A stretch of 44,725 bases of DNA from Chloroflexota bacterium. GTDB lineage: Bacteria; Chloroflexota; Anaerolineae; Aggregatilineales; J027. The position numbers were made by a program, and so were the translations under genes. The stretch lies in NCBI GenBank assembly GCA_003697365.1, contig RFGP01000063.1:1-44725 (forward strand), written 5' to 3'. Position 1 is the first letter of the stretch. Every line of letters begins with the position of its first letter. Shown piece by piece: positions 18,079-27,725 of the stretch. The notes beneath the pieces were generated by a model, which had not been told where the DNA came from, did no database searches, and was given only the letters and a program-made list of their open reading frames with translations.

Positions 18079-19071
18079 ATGTCTTTTTACATAGCAATTG
18101 AAGGAGTTATTGGGGTTGGTAAAACCACCCTAGCTCGCTATTTACATCAAGAATTTGGCGGAGAACTATTACTTGAAGAATTTGAAGATAATCCATTTCT
18201 GGCAAAGTTTTATCAAGATCGAGCACGTTACGCTTTTCAGACCCAAATTTTCTTCTTATTAAGCCGTTATAACCAACAACAACGTCTTAATTATTTAGAA
18301 CGCCCCATTATTAGCGACTATATTTTTGCAAAAGATCACTTATTTGCTCAGCTGAATCTTAGTGGTGACGAGCTTAAAACTTATGAGCGTGTTTATAATG
18401 CATTAGCAGCAAATATCATAAAACCTAATCTTGTAATTTATTTGCGCGCCAACACGCCTCTGTTAATGTCGCAAATTGCACGACGTGATCGCCCTTATGA
18501 ACGTAACATGGATGCTGAATACATTGAACAACTGCGCGTCGCTTATGATCAATTTTTCAATACTTATATTGAAACCCCATTGTTGACGATAGACATGACT
18601 AATTTTGATTTCGTCCAAAATGAAAGCGACCGTACATTCATTATTCAACAGGTACGCAGCGCATTAGGTTATGGGCCACAACAGCCCGTACTTCCCGGTA
18701 TTGATGCATCCTCTTCTATAAAAGGAACTTATCAAAATATTGTCGATCCTCTTCAAATAGAAGCAACTCCACGACGTTTAGGAGATTTTCAACGCTTCCA
18801 TCATGCCTTTGATGCTCAAAAAGGATTCAGTACAGATGTTTTTCTAAATTTTACCCTTCTACAGGAAGAAATTGGTGAGCTTGCAAAAGCGCTTGTACAG
18901 TGGGCTCGTACAGTAGAGCACGAAGGAATTGAAAACGCTTCTACAGTTGAATTGCGCGATGAATTTGCTGATGTTTTAGCTTTTTTATTAAAGCTAGCGA
19001 ACTATGTTGGCATTGATTTAGAAACAGCTTACATCGAAAAAATGAAATTGAATCAAAAACGCTCATGGTAA
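18079..19071 (+). CDS. Deoxynucleoside kinase fused to a C-terminal MazG-like nucleotide pyrophosphohydrolase domain
   Basis: P-loop IEGVIGVGKTTLARYL; LEEFEDNPFLAKFYQD; RDRPYERNMDAEYIEQL; C-terminus LLQEEIGELAKALVQWARTVEH...ELRDEFADVLAFLLKLANYVGIDLETAYIEKMKLNQKR (MazG EExxE...ExxD). Confidence 0.88.
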   Translation: MSFYIAIEGVIGVGKTTLARYLHQEFGGELLLEEFEDNPFLAKFYQDRARYAFQTQIFFLLSRYNQQQRLNYLERPIISDYIFAKDHLFAQLNLSGDELKTYERVYNALAANIIKPNLVIYLRANTPLLMSQIARRDRPYERNMDAEYIEQLRVAYDQFFNTYIETPLLTIDMTNFDFVQNESDRTFIIQQVRSALGYGPQQPVLPGIDASSSIKGTYQNIVDPLQIEATPRRLGDFQRFHHAFDAQKGFSTDVFLNFTLLQEEIGELAKALVQWARTVEHEGIENASTVELRDEFADVLAFLLKLANYVGIDLETAYIEKMKLNQKRSW

Positions 19072-19697
19072 ATACAAAAAACGCCCAACTTATCGCTATT
19101 GCGGGAAATATTGGCGTTGGTAAAAGCAGTTTAGCCAAACGCCTAGAAGAACATTTCGGGTGGCAATGTTTGCTTGAAAGTGTTGACGAAAATCCATATC
19201 TTGCGGATTTCTATACGGACATGAAACGCTGGAGTTTTCATTCCCAGATATATTTTTTATCGCGGCGCTTAGAACAATATCAACAACTGGCAACAGCTCA
19301 AAAGCCAGTCATCCAAGATCGAACTATTTATGAGGATGCTGAAATCTTCGCACATAATCTTTATGTACAAGGATATATGACCGACCAAGACTATAAAACT
19401 TATCAGCATTTATACAATGGTGTACAGTTTTTATTGCCGCCGCCAGATGTATTGATTTATCTACGAGCCTCTGTAGGCGTTTTAGCAGAACGTATTGCGC
19501 AGCGCAGTCGTGATTATGAGCGTCAAATCTCTATTGAATACCTAGCACAACTAAATACGCGCTATGAAGAGTGGGTCTCTACTTGGCAACGTTCACCGAT
19601 TATCTATATCGACTGTACAAGCCTAGATTTTGTAAACAATAAACGAGACTTTGAAAGTATTTTGCAACAACTGCCGCGTACACTGTTGAATACTTAG
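19065..19697 (+). CDS. Deoxynucleoside kinase (second paralogue)
   Basis: IAGNIGVGKSSLAKRLEEHFGWQCLLESVDENPYLADFYTDMKRWSFHSQIYFLSRRLEQYQ; QDRTIYEDAEIF; IAQRSRDYERQISIEYLAQL. Overlaps the upstream CDS by 7 nt. Confidence 0.92.
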   Translation: MVNTKNAQLIAIAGNIGVGKSSLAKRLEEHFGWQCLLESVDENPYLADFYTDMKRWSFHSQIYFLSRRLEQYQQLATAQKPVIQDRTIYEDAEIFAHNLYVQGYMTDQDYKTYQHLYNGVQFLLPPPDVLIYLRASVGVLAERIAQRSRDYERQISIEYLAQLNTRYEEWVSTWQRSPIIYIDCTSLDFVNNKRDFESILQQLPRTLLNT

Positions 19698-19739
19698 GTC
19701 AATCATGCCTTTAGCACATCCTCAAAAGGAAGTTTCCGA

Positions 19740-20402
19740 ATGAAAATTGAACGTGATAATGAACAGTGGCTAACTCATCTTAGAAATAACGATACACTTC
19801 AACAAGCTGCCGCCATAGAAGACCTTCAAGACTACTTACAACGTGGCATCTATTATTACCTGAGCCGAGAACGCAGCGATCTATCAAGCTATCCTTCTGA
19901 GGAACTCAAGCAAATGGCACAAGATTTTGCCCAAGACGCAATACTTCGTATTTTAGACAATTTAGATTCTTTTCGTGGTGATAGTCGCTTCACGACATGG
20001 GCGATGAAAATTGGTACACGCACAGCAATTAGTGAACTTCGGCGGGCGCGCTACAAAGATTTTAGTCTTGATGATTTAACCGCTGATGGTGAGCTAATGG
20101 TTGGCTTAGACAGAAGTGATCCCAACCAAGTGCCGCCCATCACTCCCGAACAATTCACCGAACGTAATGATGTGATGAAAATATTGGGGAGCGCTCTAAA
20201 CGAAGCCCTGACTGATCGCCAACGTGCTGCCCTAGAAGCAGTGGTCTTAAAAGGTATTCCTATAGATGTTGTCGCAGATCAACTTGATACAAACCGCAAT
20301 GCGCTCTATAAATTGCTACATGATGCGCGCAAAAAACTTCGTAACCATCTCGAACAACAAGGTGTACAGCTCGAATATATTATGCGTTTATTTGAGAATT
20401 AA
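19740..20402 (+). CDS. RNA polymerase sigma-70 family factor, ECF-like
   Basis: DFAQDAILRILDNLDSFRGDSRFTTWAMKIGTRTAISELRR (region 2); LTDRQRAALEAVVLKGIPIDVVADQLDTNRNALYKLLHDARKKLRNHL (region 4). Confidence 0.9.
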   Translation: MKIERDNEQWLTHLRNNDTLQQAAAIEDLQDYLQRGIYYYLSRERSDLSSYPSEELKQMAQDFAQDAILRILDNLDSFRGDSRFTTWAMKIGTRTAISELRRARYKDFSLDDLTADGELMVGLDRSDPNQVPPITPEQFTERNDVMKILGSALNEALTDRQRAALEAVVLKGIPIDVVADQLDTNRNALYKLLHDARKKLRNHLEQQGVQLEYIMRLFEN

Positions 20403-21172
20403 GAGTATGGTGGCAACCAACCAAAAGGCGTTTCATCTAGCGGATCAGTTGATACATCAGCAAAGGAAGGCGCTATCGGTGAGTATAGCAGCGTTTGGTT
20501 TGTCCGATGACGTGCCGCAATACGCCGCAAATGATGAGCATATAAAATTCGCTCCTGATATTGAGTTGAGTTAAGTGCAATTGCAGCAATACCACGAGCA
20601 GCTATGTCTGCTGAGAGCGGTAAATAACGTCCCAAGCTCATGTTAAGCGGAAAAAAACGCCCTATAAAACTGGCAAAACTAAGCAAAGGGTGCCCTTGTG
20701 GCGCAAATAGAGCTGGCGCTCTCACTATAGCCCAACCCACACCACTATTCTGTAGATAAGTTTCTGCATCACGCTTATTGCGCACATATTCCCCAGAAAC
20801 TTCTAGGGGGCGCACAACTGTACTCAACAGCACTACAAATAACACCCCATCACTAATAGCCATATTAATCACATTACGTGCAGGCACCAAGTTAAGTTGA
20901 TAGTGCGTCAAACCTTCAAATGGCTTAGCGCGTGTACTTCCTACAAGATGAATGATAACTTGATGATTACGTGCACGTCCTTTAAGACTAGCTTTATTCC
21001 ATACATCTGCAGATACAATCTCTACATAATCAGTAAGCGGTTGTATCAGATCAAGGCGTTCTGGATGCACCAGTGCTGTCACTTTTGCACCAAGCGCTAA
21101 TAAATTAGAGATCACGCGATACCCTAAAAAACCCGTAGCGCCTGTCACCATCACCCGTGTTGGCGTGATCAT
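20399..21172 (-). CDS. NAD(P)-binding SDR/epimerase family protein (NDUFA9-like)
   Basis: RVMVTGATGFLGYRVISNLLALGAKVTALV; VEIVSADVWNKASLKGRARNHQVIIHLVG; extended SDR fold. Confidence 0.85.
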   Translation of the reverse strand: MITPTRVMVTGATGFLGYRVISNLLALGAKVTALVHPERLDLIQPLTDYVEIVSADVWNKASLKGRARNHQVIIHLVGSTRAKPFEGLTHYQLNLVPARNVINMAISDGVLFVVLLSTVVRPLEVSGEYVRNKRDAETYLQNSGVGWAIVRAPALFAPQGHPLLSFASFIGRFFPLNMSLGRYLPLSADIAARGIAAIALNSTQYQERILYAHHLRRIAARHRTNQTLLYSPIAPSFADVSTDPLDETPFGWLPPYS

Positions 21173-21969
21173 GAACGATTTGCTCCATCAGAATGGCTAT
21201 GATTGAGTTGCCACTTATCTAGCTCAGTCAGAAATTCGTGACGAGTCATATCAAGGTGAATAGGTGTTACTGAAACGTAGCCATGATGCACAGCCCAAAT
21301 ATCAGTCCCAACTTCTTCAATATCACCAATAGGAGGTGAACCTGCTATCCAATAATAGGGCTTGTTGAAGGGATCATAGCGCGTATCTAAGAGATCGCGA
21401 TAGATACGTCGCCCTTGACGTGTAGGCTTGATCCCCATAATAGGACGCTCTGCTGATGGAAAATTTACGTTAAGCACAGTTTGATGCGGCAATCCATTTT
21501 CAAGGACTTGCTCTATGATTTGCTGAATATAAGGCTTGCAATGGCTATAATCCGCATCAGGGCGACGATCATCTAAAGAGAATGCAACCGCCAAATAGCC
21601 AAAGATTGCTGCCTCTAAGGTTACACTCACCGTACCGCTATACGTCAAATCTTGCCCTAAATTAGGGCCATTGTTGATGCCAGCAACAACAATATCAAAT
21701 TGAGTATCTACTAATCCCATCAAAGCAAGGGCTACACAGTCAGATGGCGCGCCATCAACTGCATATGCTTGAACCTGTGGAGGAAAAACGCTTGCCGTTG
21801 GAACAGCACGTAATGGTTTATGTAAAGTTTTACGATGCCCGCTTGCGCTCTGATTATCTTTGGGAGCTACGACAACTACTTCTCCCCCAAAGCTAAGAGC
21901 AACATCTACAAGGGTACGCAATCCGGGAGCAAAAATCCCATCATCATTAGAAACTAATATATTTGGCAT
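21169..21969 (-). CDS. surE: 5'/3'-nucleotidase SurE
   Basis: MPNILVSNDDGIFAPGLRTLVD; VVAPKDNQSASGH; VDGAPSDCVALAL; SGINxGPNLG-like AGINNGPNLGQDLTYSGTV. Confidence 0.96.
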   Translation of the reverse strand: MPNILVSNDDGIFAPGLRTLVDVALSFGGEVVVVAPKDNQSASGHRKTLHKPLRAVPTASVFPPQVQAYAVDGAPSDCVALALMGLVDTQFDIVVAGINNGPNLGQDLTYSGTVSVTLEAAIFGYLAVAFSLDDRRPDADYSHCKPYIQQIIEQVLENGLPHQTVLNVNFPSAERPIMGIKPTRQGRRIYRDLLDTRYDPFNKPYYWIAGSPPIGDIEEVGTDIWAVHHGYVSVTPIHLDMTRHEFLTELDKWQLNHSHSDGANRS

Positions 21970-22001
21970 ATTTCCCTTGATTCTAATTCTAAGTGAGCTC
22001 T

Positions 22002-22406
22002 CTATTCACCAAATAAAGACATTTGCGAAATTTTCTGTGGTTTTGAAGGCGTTGAAGATTCTTCTACCAATGCAACTTCACCTTCTTCAACAGTGGGCTG
22101 TTCCTCTGTTGGCTCAGCTTCCACTTGTTCAAGCAAGTCTGCATTATCGACTTCGGGTACTTCTATAAAGGCCACATCATCATGAATTTGAGATTCGGTT
22201 GGTTCTGAAACAAGAAACGTGTCTTCACTTGATTCTGCCTCAGAATGCCATTTTTTGATTTCAGCTAAGGAAATACCAGCTTCTACAAGTACTTTTTCCA
22301 ATGTTGGCTGGGTAATTTCATCACCTGTCTGAATAACATGAAGATAGTGCGCATACAAGCAATCTTGCCATTCTTCAAAAAAGACACTACGTCGTTTATT
22401 GCTCAT
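22002..22406 (-). CDS. Hypothetical protein with acidic low-complexity C-terminus
   Basis: From the internal ATG at 22406: MSNKRRSVFFEEWQDCLYAHYLHVIQTGDEITQPTLEKVLVEAGISLAEIKKW...; this start lies just downstream of the preceding gene's stop region. Confidence 0.6.
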   Translation of the reverse strand: MSNKRRSVFFEEWQDCLYAHYLHVIQTGDEITQPTLEKVLVEAGISLAEIKKWHSEAESSEDTFLVSEPTESQIHDDVAFIEVPEVDNADLLEQVEAEPTEEQPTVEEGEVALVEESSTPSKPQKISQMSLFGE

Positions 22407-22407
22407 C

Positions 22408-23817
22408 TCACACAATCTCCACTTGCTCATGCATATCTGGAATTTGAACATCCATAATCTCTAATTCTGATTGTAGCCGCTTTTGCAAAACAGTTGCAGG
22501 CTCAAGCTCGCCATGCACTAAGAAAATTTGGCGCGGACGTTTTTGCATTCCTGCTACCCACTCTACAAGTTCGTTACTATCAGCATGACCCGACAATGCA
22601 TTAAGGGTATGAACCTCTGCGCGAACATTGTATTCTTGCCCAAAAATTCTCACAGGCGTGATCCCATCAACCAAGCGTCTTCCCAATGTATCAGGGGCTT
22701 GCCAACCAGTAATTAATATCACATTGCGTTCATCTTCTATGCGATTCTTGAGATGATGTAGAATTCGCCCTGCTTCAGCCATCCCACTGGCACTAATGAC
22801 AATGAATGGCCCATCCATTGTATTGAGAGCTTTGCTATCTTCTACTTTACGAGTGTAAGTTAACAAATCAAAGCCGAAGGGGTCTTCATCATCATAATGC
22901 AACATATATTCACGTGTTTCACGGTCATAAACTTCGGGGTGTTGGCGAAAGACAGCTGTTGCATCAATAGCAAGCGGCGAATCTACAAAAATAGGAATAC
23001 GTGGAAGTTCACCAGTACTATACATTTTTTGTAACTCATAAACTAACTGTTGGGTACGACCAACAGCAAAAGCCGGTACTACAAGTACACCTTTTGTTCT
23101 ACAGACATGTTGTATCACAGATTTTAAAGTTTGATCAGTTACATCGATGGGCTCATGAACGCGATCCCCATAAGTACTTTCCATAATAAGCACATCAGCA
23201 TAATCAAGGATGGTAGGGTCTCTCAAAATAGGTAACCCCTTACGCCCTATATCACCACTGAAGACAAGACGAATATCGCGCCCAGCATCGTGATCATTTA
23301 CATCAAGTACTACGCAAGCGCTGCCTAGCATGTGTCCAGCGTCATAGAAAGTCAGTTCAATACCTTCAAGTATTTCACGCGAACGACGATAACTCATTGA
23401 GACAAAACACTCAATACTTTCAAAAGCATCATCTTGCGTATAAAGAGGTTCAACGGGGTCTTCATGAGGCTTGCGTTTTTTGTTCACCCATTGCGCATCT
23501 TTCTCTTGAATATGACCACTATCCGGTAACATCGTTGCGCATAAATCACGAGTTGCATGGGTTGCATATATAGGGCCTGTATAACCGTTTTTCACTAAAC
23601 TAGGAATGTTGCCACTGTGATCGATATGCGCATGAGATAAAATCACAGCATCAATATGAGTAGGTGTAAAAGGAAAATTACGATTGCGTTCAAAAGCAAG
23701 TTTGCGTTTGCCTTGATAAAGACCACAATCAAGTAAGATGCGATAGCCGTTTACTTCAACTAAATGCTGAGAACCTGTGACAGTGCGTGCTGCCCCGTGA
23801 AACGTAATCTTCATCAA
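22408..23817 (-). CDS. Metallo-beta-lactamase/beta-CASP RNA-processing nuclease (CPSF/YSH1-like)
   Basis: ITFHGAARTVTGSQHLVEVNGYRILLDCGLYQG; LSHAHIDHSGNIPSLV; DAGHMLGSACV; FSGDIGRKGLPIL; SGMAEAGRILHHLKN; LSGHADSNELVEW. Confidence 0.94.
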   Translation of the reverse strand: MMKITFHGAARTVTGSQHLVEVNGYRILLDCGLYQGKRKLAFERNRNFPFTPTHIDAVILSHAHIDHSGNIPSLVKNGYTGPIYATHATRDLCATMLPDSGHIQEKDAQWVNKKRKPHEDPVEPLYTQDDAFESIECFVSMSYRRSREILEGIELTFYDAGHMLGSACVVLDVNDHDAGRDIRLVFSGDIGRKGLPILRDPTILDYADVLIMESTYGDRVHEPIDVTDQTLKSVIQHVCRTKGVLVVPAFAVGRTQQLVYELQKMYSTGELPRIPIFVDSPLAIDATAVFRQHPEVYDRETREYMLHYDDEDPFGFDLLTYTRKVEDSKALNTMDGPFIVISASGMAEAGRILHHLKNRIEDERNVILITGWQAPDTLGRRLVDGITPVRIFGQEYNVRAEVHTLNALSGHADSNELVEWVAGMQKRPRQIFLVHGELEPATVLQKRLQSELEIMDVQIPDMHEQVEIV

Positions 23818-23819
23818 AA

Positions 23820-24968
23820 TTATCCTTCAATGTTCCCCAAAACAGATAAGATTTCATTAGCATATATTTTACGTCTATGTGGCCATAAATCGGTAATGCG
23901 TGCAAGCTCGTCATGAGAAGCGGGAGCAGAATAAGCTAGTGCCCAAAGGGCATCTCTAGGCAGAATAATATCGCTTTCAACCCCTCGTTCAGCGGCTTTG
24001 TGTTTACGCCATTGATGAAGCAGTTGGTAACGTACCAACACTTGTTCATCAGGCCTTGATATATTAGCAGGTGGCAAAGGCACAGGGTCAGAGAGACTTT
24101 GCAAAATCACCCGTAAAAGTGCTTTTGCATAGCGCTGTAACAAAGTTCGAGACACATTTTGCACTTGCATCATTTCATCATAATTGCGTGGGGATGCTTC
24201 GGCGATCGCGATCATCTCCTGATCTTGCATGATTTTGAATGGTGGTGTATCACGCTGCATAGCCTTTTTCTCGCGCCAGATGTATAAAGCACGTAAGTGC
24301 TTGAGCCCTTGCTCAGACAAATATTGTGCGGCACGTATACGCCAAAATCCTTCTGGGTCAAATTCTTTGAGTGGAATAATAGTTTTCGTCAATTGCTGAA
24401 AATATTCATTCGCTTCTTCCCAATAGCCAGAAGCAATCAATTGTTCTCGCATTATATCTCGCAAATCAAGAAGGTAATGGGTGTCATATTGTGCATAAGC
24501 TAGTTTCTCTGCAGATAATGGGCGCTTCGACCAATCAGATTGTTGATAACGCTTATTGAGCTTTATGCCAAACTGAGAACGCAATATTGAGGCAAGTCCA
24601 ACTTTGGGCCAACCTAAGGTTCTTGCTGCAATGTAAGTATCAAAAATATTGTTAAACTCAAAACCGTAATCACGTCGTAATGCTCCTATATCTGCTTCTG
24701 CAGCATGAAAAACGATTTCAATATGAGGAGCAGAAAATACAGCCTCAAGTGGTGCGAGATCGTCTATACTCAATGGGTCAATAATAAAATCTTTAACACA
24801 CTCACTTTGACGAACCGAAAGCTGAATCAAACATACACGCCCATGATAAGCATATAGGCTATTTGACTCAGTGTCACAAGCAATAATAGACTTATTCAAT
24901 AAAAAAGTAACTAAATCTTGCAACTCTGTATTAGTAACAATAAGTTGTGCAGGTGATGGTTTTCGCAT
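23820..24968 (-). CDS. rnd: Ribonuclease D (DEDDy exonuclease + HRDC)
   Basis: IACDTESNSLYAYHGRVCLIQLS; VFHAAEADIGALRRDYG; DWSKRPLSAEKLAYAQYDTHYLLDLRD; HRDC-like KHKAAERGVESDIILPRDALWALA. Confidence 0.93.
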   Translation of the reverse strand: MRKPSPAQLIVTNTELQDLVTFLLNKSIIACDTESNSLYAYHGRVCLIQLSVRQSECVKDFIIDPLSIDDLAPLEAVFSAPHIEIVFHAAEADIGALRRDYGFEFNNIFDTYIAARTLGWPKVGLASILRSQFGIKLNKRYQQSDWSKRPLSAEKLAYAQYDTHYLLDLRDIMREQLIASGYWEEANEYFQQLTKTIIPLKEFDPEGFWRIRAAQYLSEQGLKHLRALYIWREKKAMQRDTPPFKIMQDQEMIAIAEASPRNYDEMMQVQNVSRTLLQRYAKALLRVILQSLSDPVPLPPANISRPDEQVLVRYQLLHQWRKHKAAERGVESDIILPRDALWALAYSAPASHDELARITDLWPHRRKIYANEILSVLGNIEG

Positions 24969-24981
24969 AATTCACCTTTAT

Positions 24982-25899
24982 TTATAGCCATCCCCGACGA
25001 TAAAAAATAAATAACATTCCCAAAGCCATTGTTAACATAGTCATCATAATTAACCCAAACGCAATCGGCGAGTCTTGCAGAGGAAGCATAACATTCATGC
25101 CATAAATTCCACTCACCAATGTAAGCGGCATCATGATAACAGAGATAACGGTCAAAATTCGCATAATGTCATTAGTATATAAATTCGCCAATGTATTTGC
25201 GGTTTCAGCCAAGCCTTGCACCACTTCACCATGATACATGATCAAGTCAGTGGCTTTATTCAAGTGGTCTAAAATATCGCCAAAATACACATCTAATTCA
25301 TCACGAATAAAGGCACGTTCCACTTGTTCCAAGCTTTGTAATATAGCAACCTGTGGCTGTACAATACGCCGCAAAGAAATAATGTCACGGCGTATAATCG
25401 CAAGCTCTTCAACAATACGGCGCTCTTTGTCTATGAAAATATCTTCTTCCAAGCTACGAATATTAGCATCAATTTTGTATAGCATAGGAAACAAATAGTC
25501 GACTAAATGATCTATAACGCCATAAAAAATTTTACTAGCGCCCCGACTCATATACTGTTCACGTACAGCAGGGTCATTTTTACAGCTTTCAAAAAAGTGC
25601 TCAAGCGCCTTTAGTTTTCCATCATGTGCTGTAATTAAATAACCACTCCCTACGAAAATATCAACCTCAGAAGGACGGCTAATTCGGCGCACCGGATCCC
25701 AGATAGGAAATTGCATTACGACGAATAGATAATCATCATATTCATCAAGTTTGGGGCGTTCAATTGTAGACATCAAGTCTTCCAAATCAAGCGGGTGGAA
25801 GTGAGGATATTCTTGACGCAGATATTCCACATCTTCCCAAGTAGTATTCACAATATTTGTCCATGTAACTCGCTTGTATTGAATTAACTCAATCGCCAT
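24982..25899 (-). CDS. corA: CorA-family Mg2+/Co2+ transporter
   Basis: C-terminal IYGMNVMLPLQDSPIAFGLIMMTMLTMALGMLFIFYRRGWL (GMN motif, two TMs). Confidence 0.95.
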   Translation of the reverse strand: MAIELIQYKRVTWTNIVNTTWEDVEYLRQEYPHFHPLDLEDLMSTIERPKLDEYDDYLFVVMQFPIWDPVRRISRPSEVDIFVGSGYLITAHDGKLKALEHFFESCKNDPAVREQYMSRGASKIFYGVIDHLVDYLFPMLYKIDANIRSLEEDIFIDKERRIVEELAIIRRDIISLRRIVQPQVAILQSLEQVERAFIRDELDVYFGDILDHLNKATDLIMYHGEVVQGLAETANTLANLYTNDIMRILTVISVIMMPLTLVSGIYGMNVMLPLQDSPIAFGLIMMTMLTMALGMLFIFYRRGWL

Positions 25900-25942
25900 G
25901 CATCTGATTATCCTCGTAATTTTTCGTTATTAAACATTGTCA

Positions 25943-26989
25943 TTATAGCTGACTAAGTGCCCAAGCGGCATGTTCTTGAATCAAAGGTGATGGATCATCC
26001 AACAATCTTTTAAGTGGTGCAGAGAACATTGGCAATTTAGAATTCCCCGCAGCAATGCAAGCATTTCTAACCAAACGTTCGCGTTTAATCCGAAAAATGG
26101 GTGTCTTCTGAAAACGTTCAGCAAATGCATCATCATTGAGCGCCAATAGTTCAGCTAATGGTGGGGCTATCGTATCAGCGCTATGCGGAAAAAACGAGGG
26201 TTCATACGTTTGCACGGCAAATCGGTTCCATGGGCAGACTTCTTGGCATATATCACAACCGTAAATCCAGTTGCCAATTTTTGACCTTAATTCAATAGGA
26301 ATTGACCCTTTTAGTTCAATTGTTAGATAACTAATACATCGCCTAGCATCTAATATATAAGGTTTTGGAAAGGCTTCTGTCGGGCACGCAGCCATGCAGC
26401 GCGTACATTTTCCGCACATTGTTTCACGATGCGGTTGATCGTATTCATGATCATCAAAGCGGTAAGTAGTTAAGATTTCACCCAAGAAAAAATAAGAGCC
26501 ACGTTTAGGATGAATGAGCATTGTATTTTTGCCTACAAAACCAAGATTAGCTTGCTGAGCATGACTGCGCTCTAAAATAGCTCCTGTGTCAACATATACA
26601 CGATAGTTGACAGGTTGTTGTATTTGAGTCTGTAACCACTCTGCCAGCTGTTTTAAGCGAGGCTGCATAACATCATGATAATCTACGCCCCAAGCATAAC
26701 TGGCAATACGCCCGCGAGTAGGATCAAATATGAGTTCTTGTGGCGGTTGTAGCGTACTATAATCTAATGCGACAATGATTAAAGATTGCACGCCATCAAG
26801 AATGATATTTAAGTCTTGCCGCCGCACACGCCGATCTTCACGCGCTAAATATTGCATTTGCCCATGCATATTGTGATCAATCCAAACCAAGTATGCATCT
26901 AAGGTAGGAGAAGGTTTTGCAGGCGTGATGCCAACCCGATTAAAGCCCAACTTAAGGGCATATTCTATCAATCGTTTCTTCAAAGTCAT
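25943..26989 (-). CDS. queG: Epoxyqueuosine reductase
   Basis: Two 4Fe4S clusters CGKCTRCMAACPTEAF and CDICQEVCPWNRF; YVDTGAILERSHAQQANLGFVGKNTMLIHPKRGSYFFLGEILT. Confidence 0.96.
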   Translation of the reverse strand: MTLKKRLIEYALKLGFNRVGITPAKPSPTLDAYLVWIDHNMHGQMQYLAREDRRVRRQDLNIILDGVQSLIIVALDYSTLQPPQELIFDPTRGRIASYAWGVDYHDVMQPRLKQLAEWLQTQIQQPVNYRVYVDTGAILERSHAQQANLGFVGKNTMLIHPKRGSYFFLGEILTTYRFDDHEYDQPHRETMCGKCTRCMAACPTEAFPKPYILDARRCISYLTIELKGSIPIELRSKIGNWIYGCDICQEVCPWNRFAVQTYEPSFFPHSADTIAPPLAELLALNDDAFAERFQKTPIFRIKRERLVRNACIAAGNSKLPMFSAPLKRLLDDPSPLIQEHAAWALSQL

Positions 26990-27014
26990 GAGGCTACAAA
27001 TCCTTGATTAAGAT

Positions 27015-27040
27015 ACAAAAAGGTCGGTGTGACCCGACCT
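27015..27040 (-). terminator. Intrinsic terminator downstream of the sulfite-oxidase-like gene
   Basis: On the minus strand AGGTCGG-gtcaca-CCGACCT-TTTTGT. Confidence 0.75.
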
Positions 27041-27065
27041 CTAGTGATTTCTAAATTACAAATGA

Positions 27066-27725
27066 CTAGAAAAAGCCACCGCTATAGCGCTCTTCTCTCC
27101 AAACATTTGCAATATTGTTATATCCTGCATTTTCCCAGAAACCGGGGCGATCTTGCGCTGTAAATTCAAGGCCGCGAATCCACTTTCCCCCTTTCCATAA
27201 ATAGCGATCCGTGTCACTTTTTTGGCCGGGCAAAGCGCCCATCAAACCACGTAGAGGGTATCCATGTTCAGGATCAAGCGGTTTGTCATCATACTTAAAT
27301 GCTAACAAAAAATTATCTGCTAAGACTGCATCAAGTGAGGTGTTAGTAGTGTAACCAAACTCACAATGCTGGATGCAAAACTTAGCTTCAGGTTTGAGTT
27401 TGATCAATCCTTGTTCAACAAGATCGCGTACATGTACCCCTTCCCACACAGTATCAAATTTGCTCCAGCGCGTTACACAGTGCAAATCATAAACAACTTT
27501 ACGACGAGGAAGCTGCATAAACTCTTCCCATGTCCACGTTACTTCTTCCTCAACAAGACCAAAAACACGGAATGTCCAATTATCTAATGTCTCATACACA
27601 GGTACAGGCCCATAATGTAAAATAGGAAACTTCAAAGTTACTGACTGGCCGGGTGGAAGCCGCCCTTCTTGCTTCACTTTTTGCTCTAGGGCACGGCGCT
27701 CTGCATAATCTTTGAACATATTCAT
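27066..27725 (-). CDS. Sulfite oxidase-like molybdopterin-dependent oxidoreductase (cytosolic)
   Basis: FRVFGLVEEEVTWTWEEFMQLPRRKVVYDLHCVTRWSKFDTVWEGVHVRDL (Mo-ligand Cys in LHCVTRWS); PLDPEHGYPLRGLMG; KWIRGLEF. Confidence 0.92.
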   Translation of the reverse strand: MNMFKDYAERRALEQKVKQEGRLPPGQSVTLKFPILHYGPVPVYETLDNWTFRVFGLVEEEVTWTWEEFMQLPRRKVVYDLHCVTRWSKFDTVWEGVHVRDLVEQGLIKLKPEAKFCIQHCEFGYTTNTSLDAVLADNFLLAFKYDDKPLDPEHGYPLRGLMGALPGQKSDTDRYLWKGGKWIRGLEFTAQDRPGFWENAGYNNIANVWREERYSGGFF

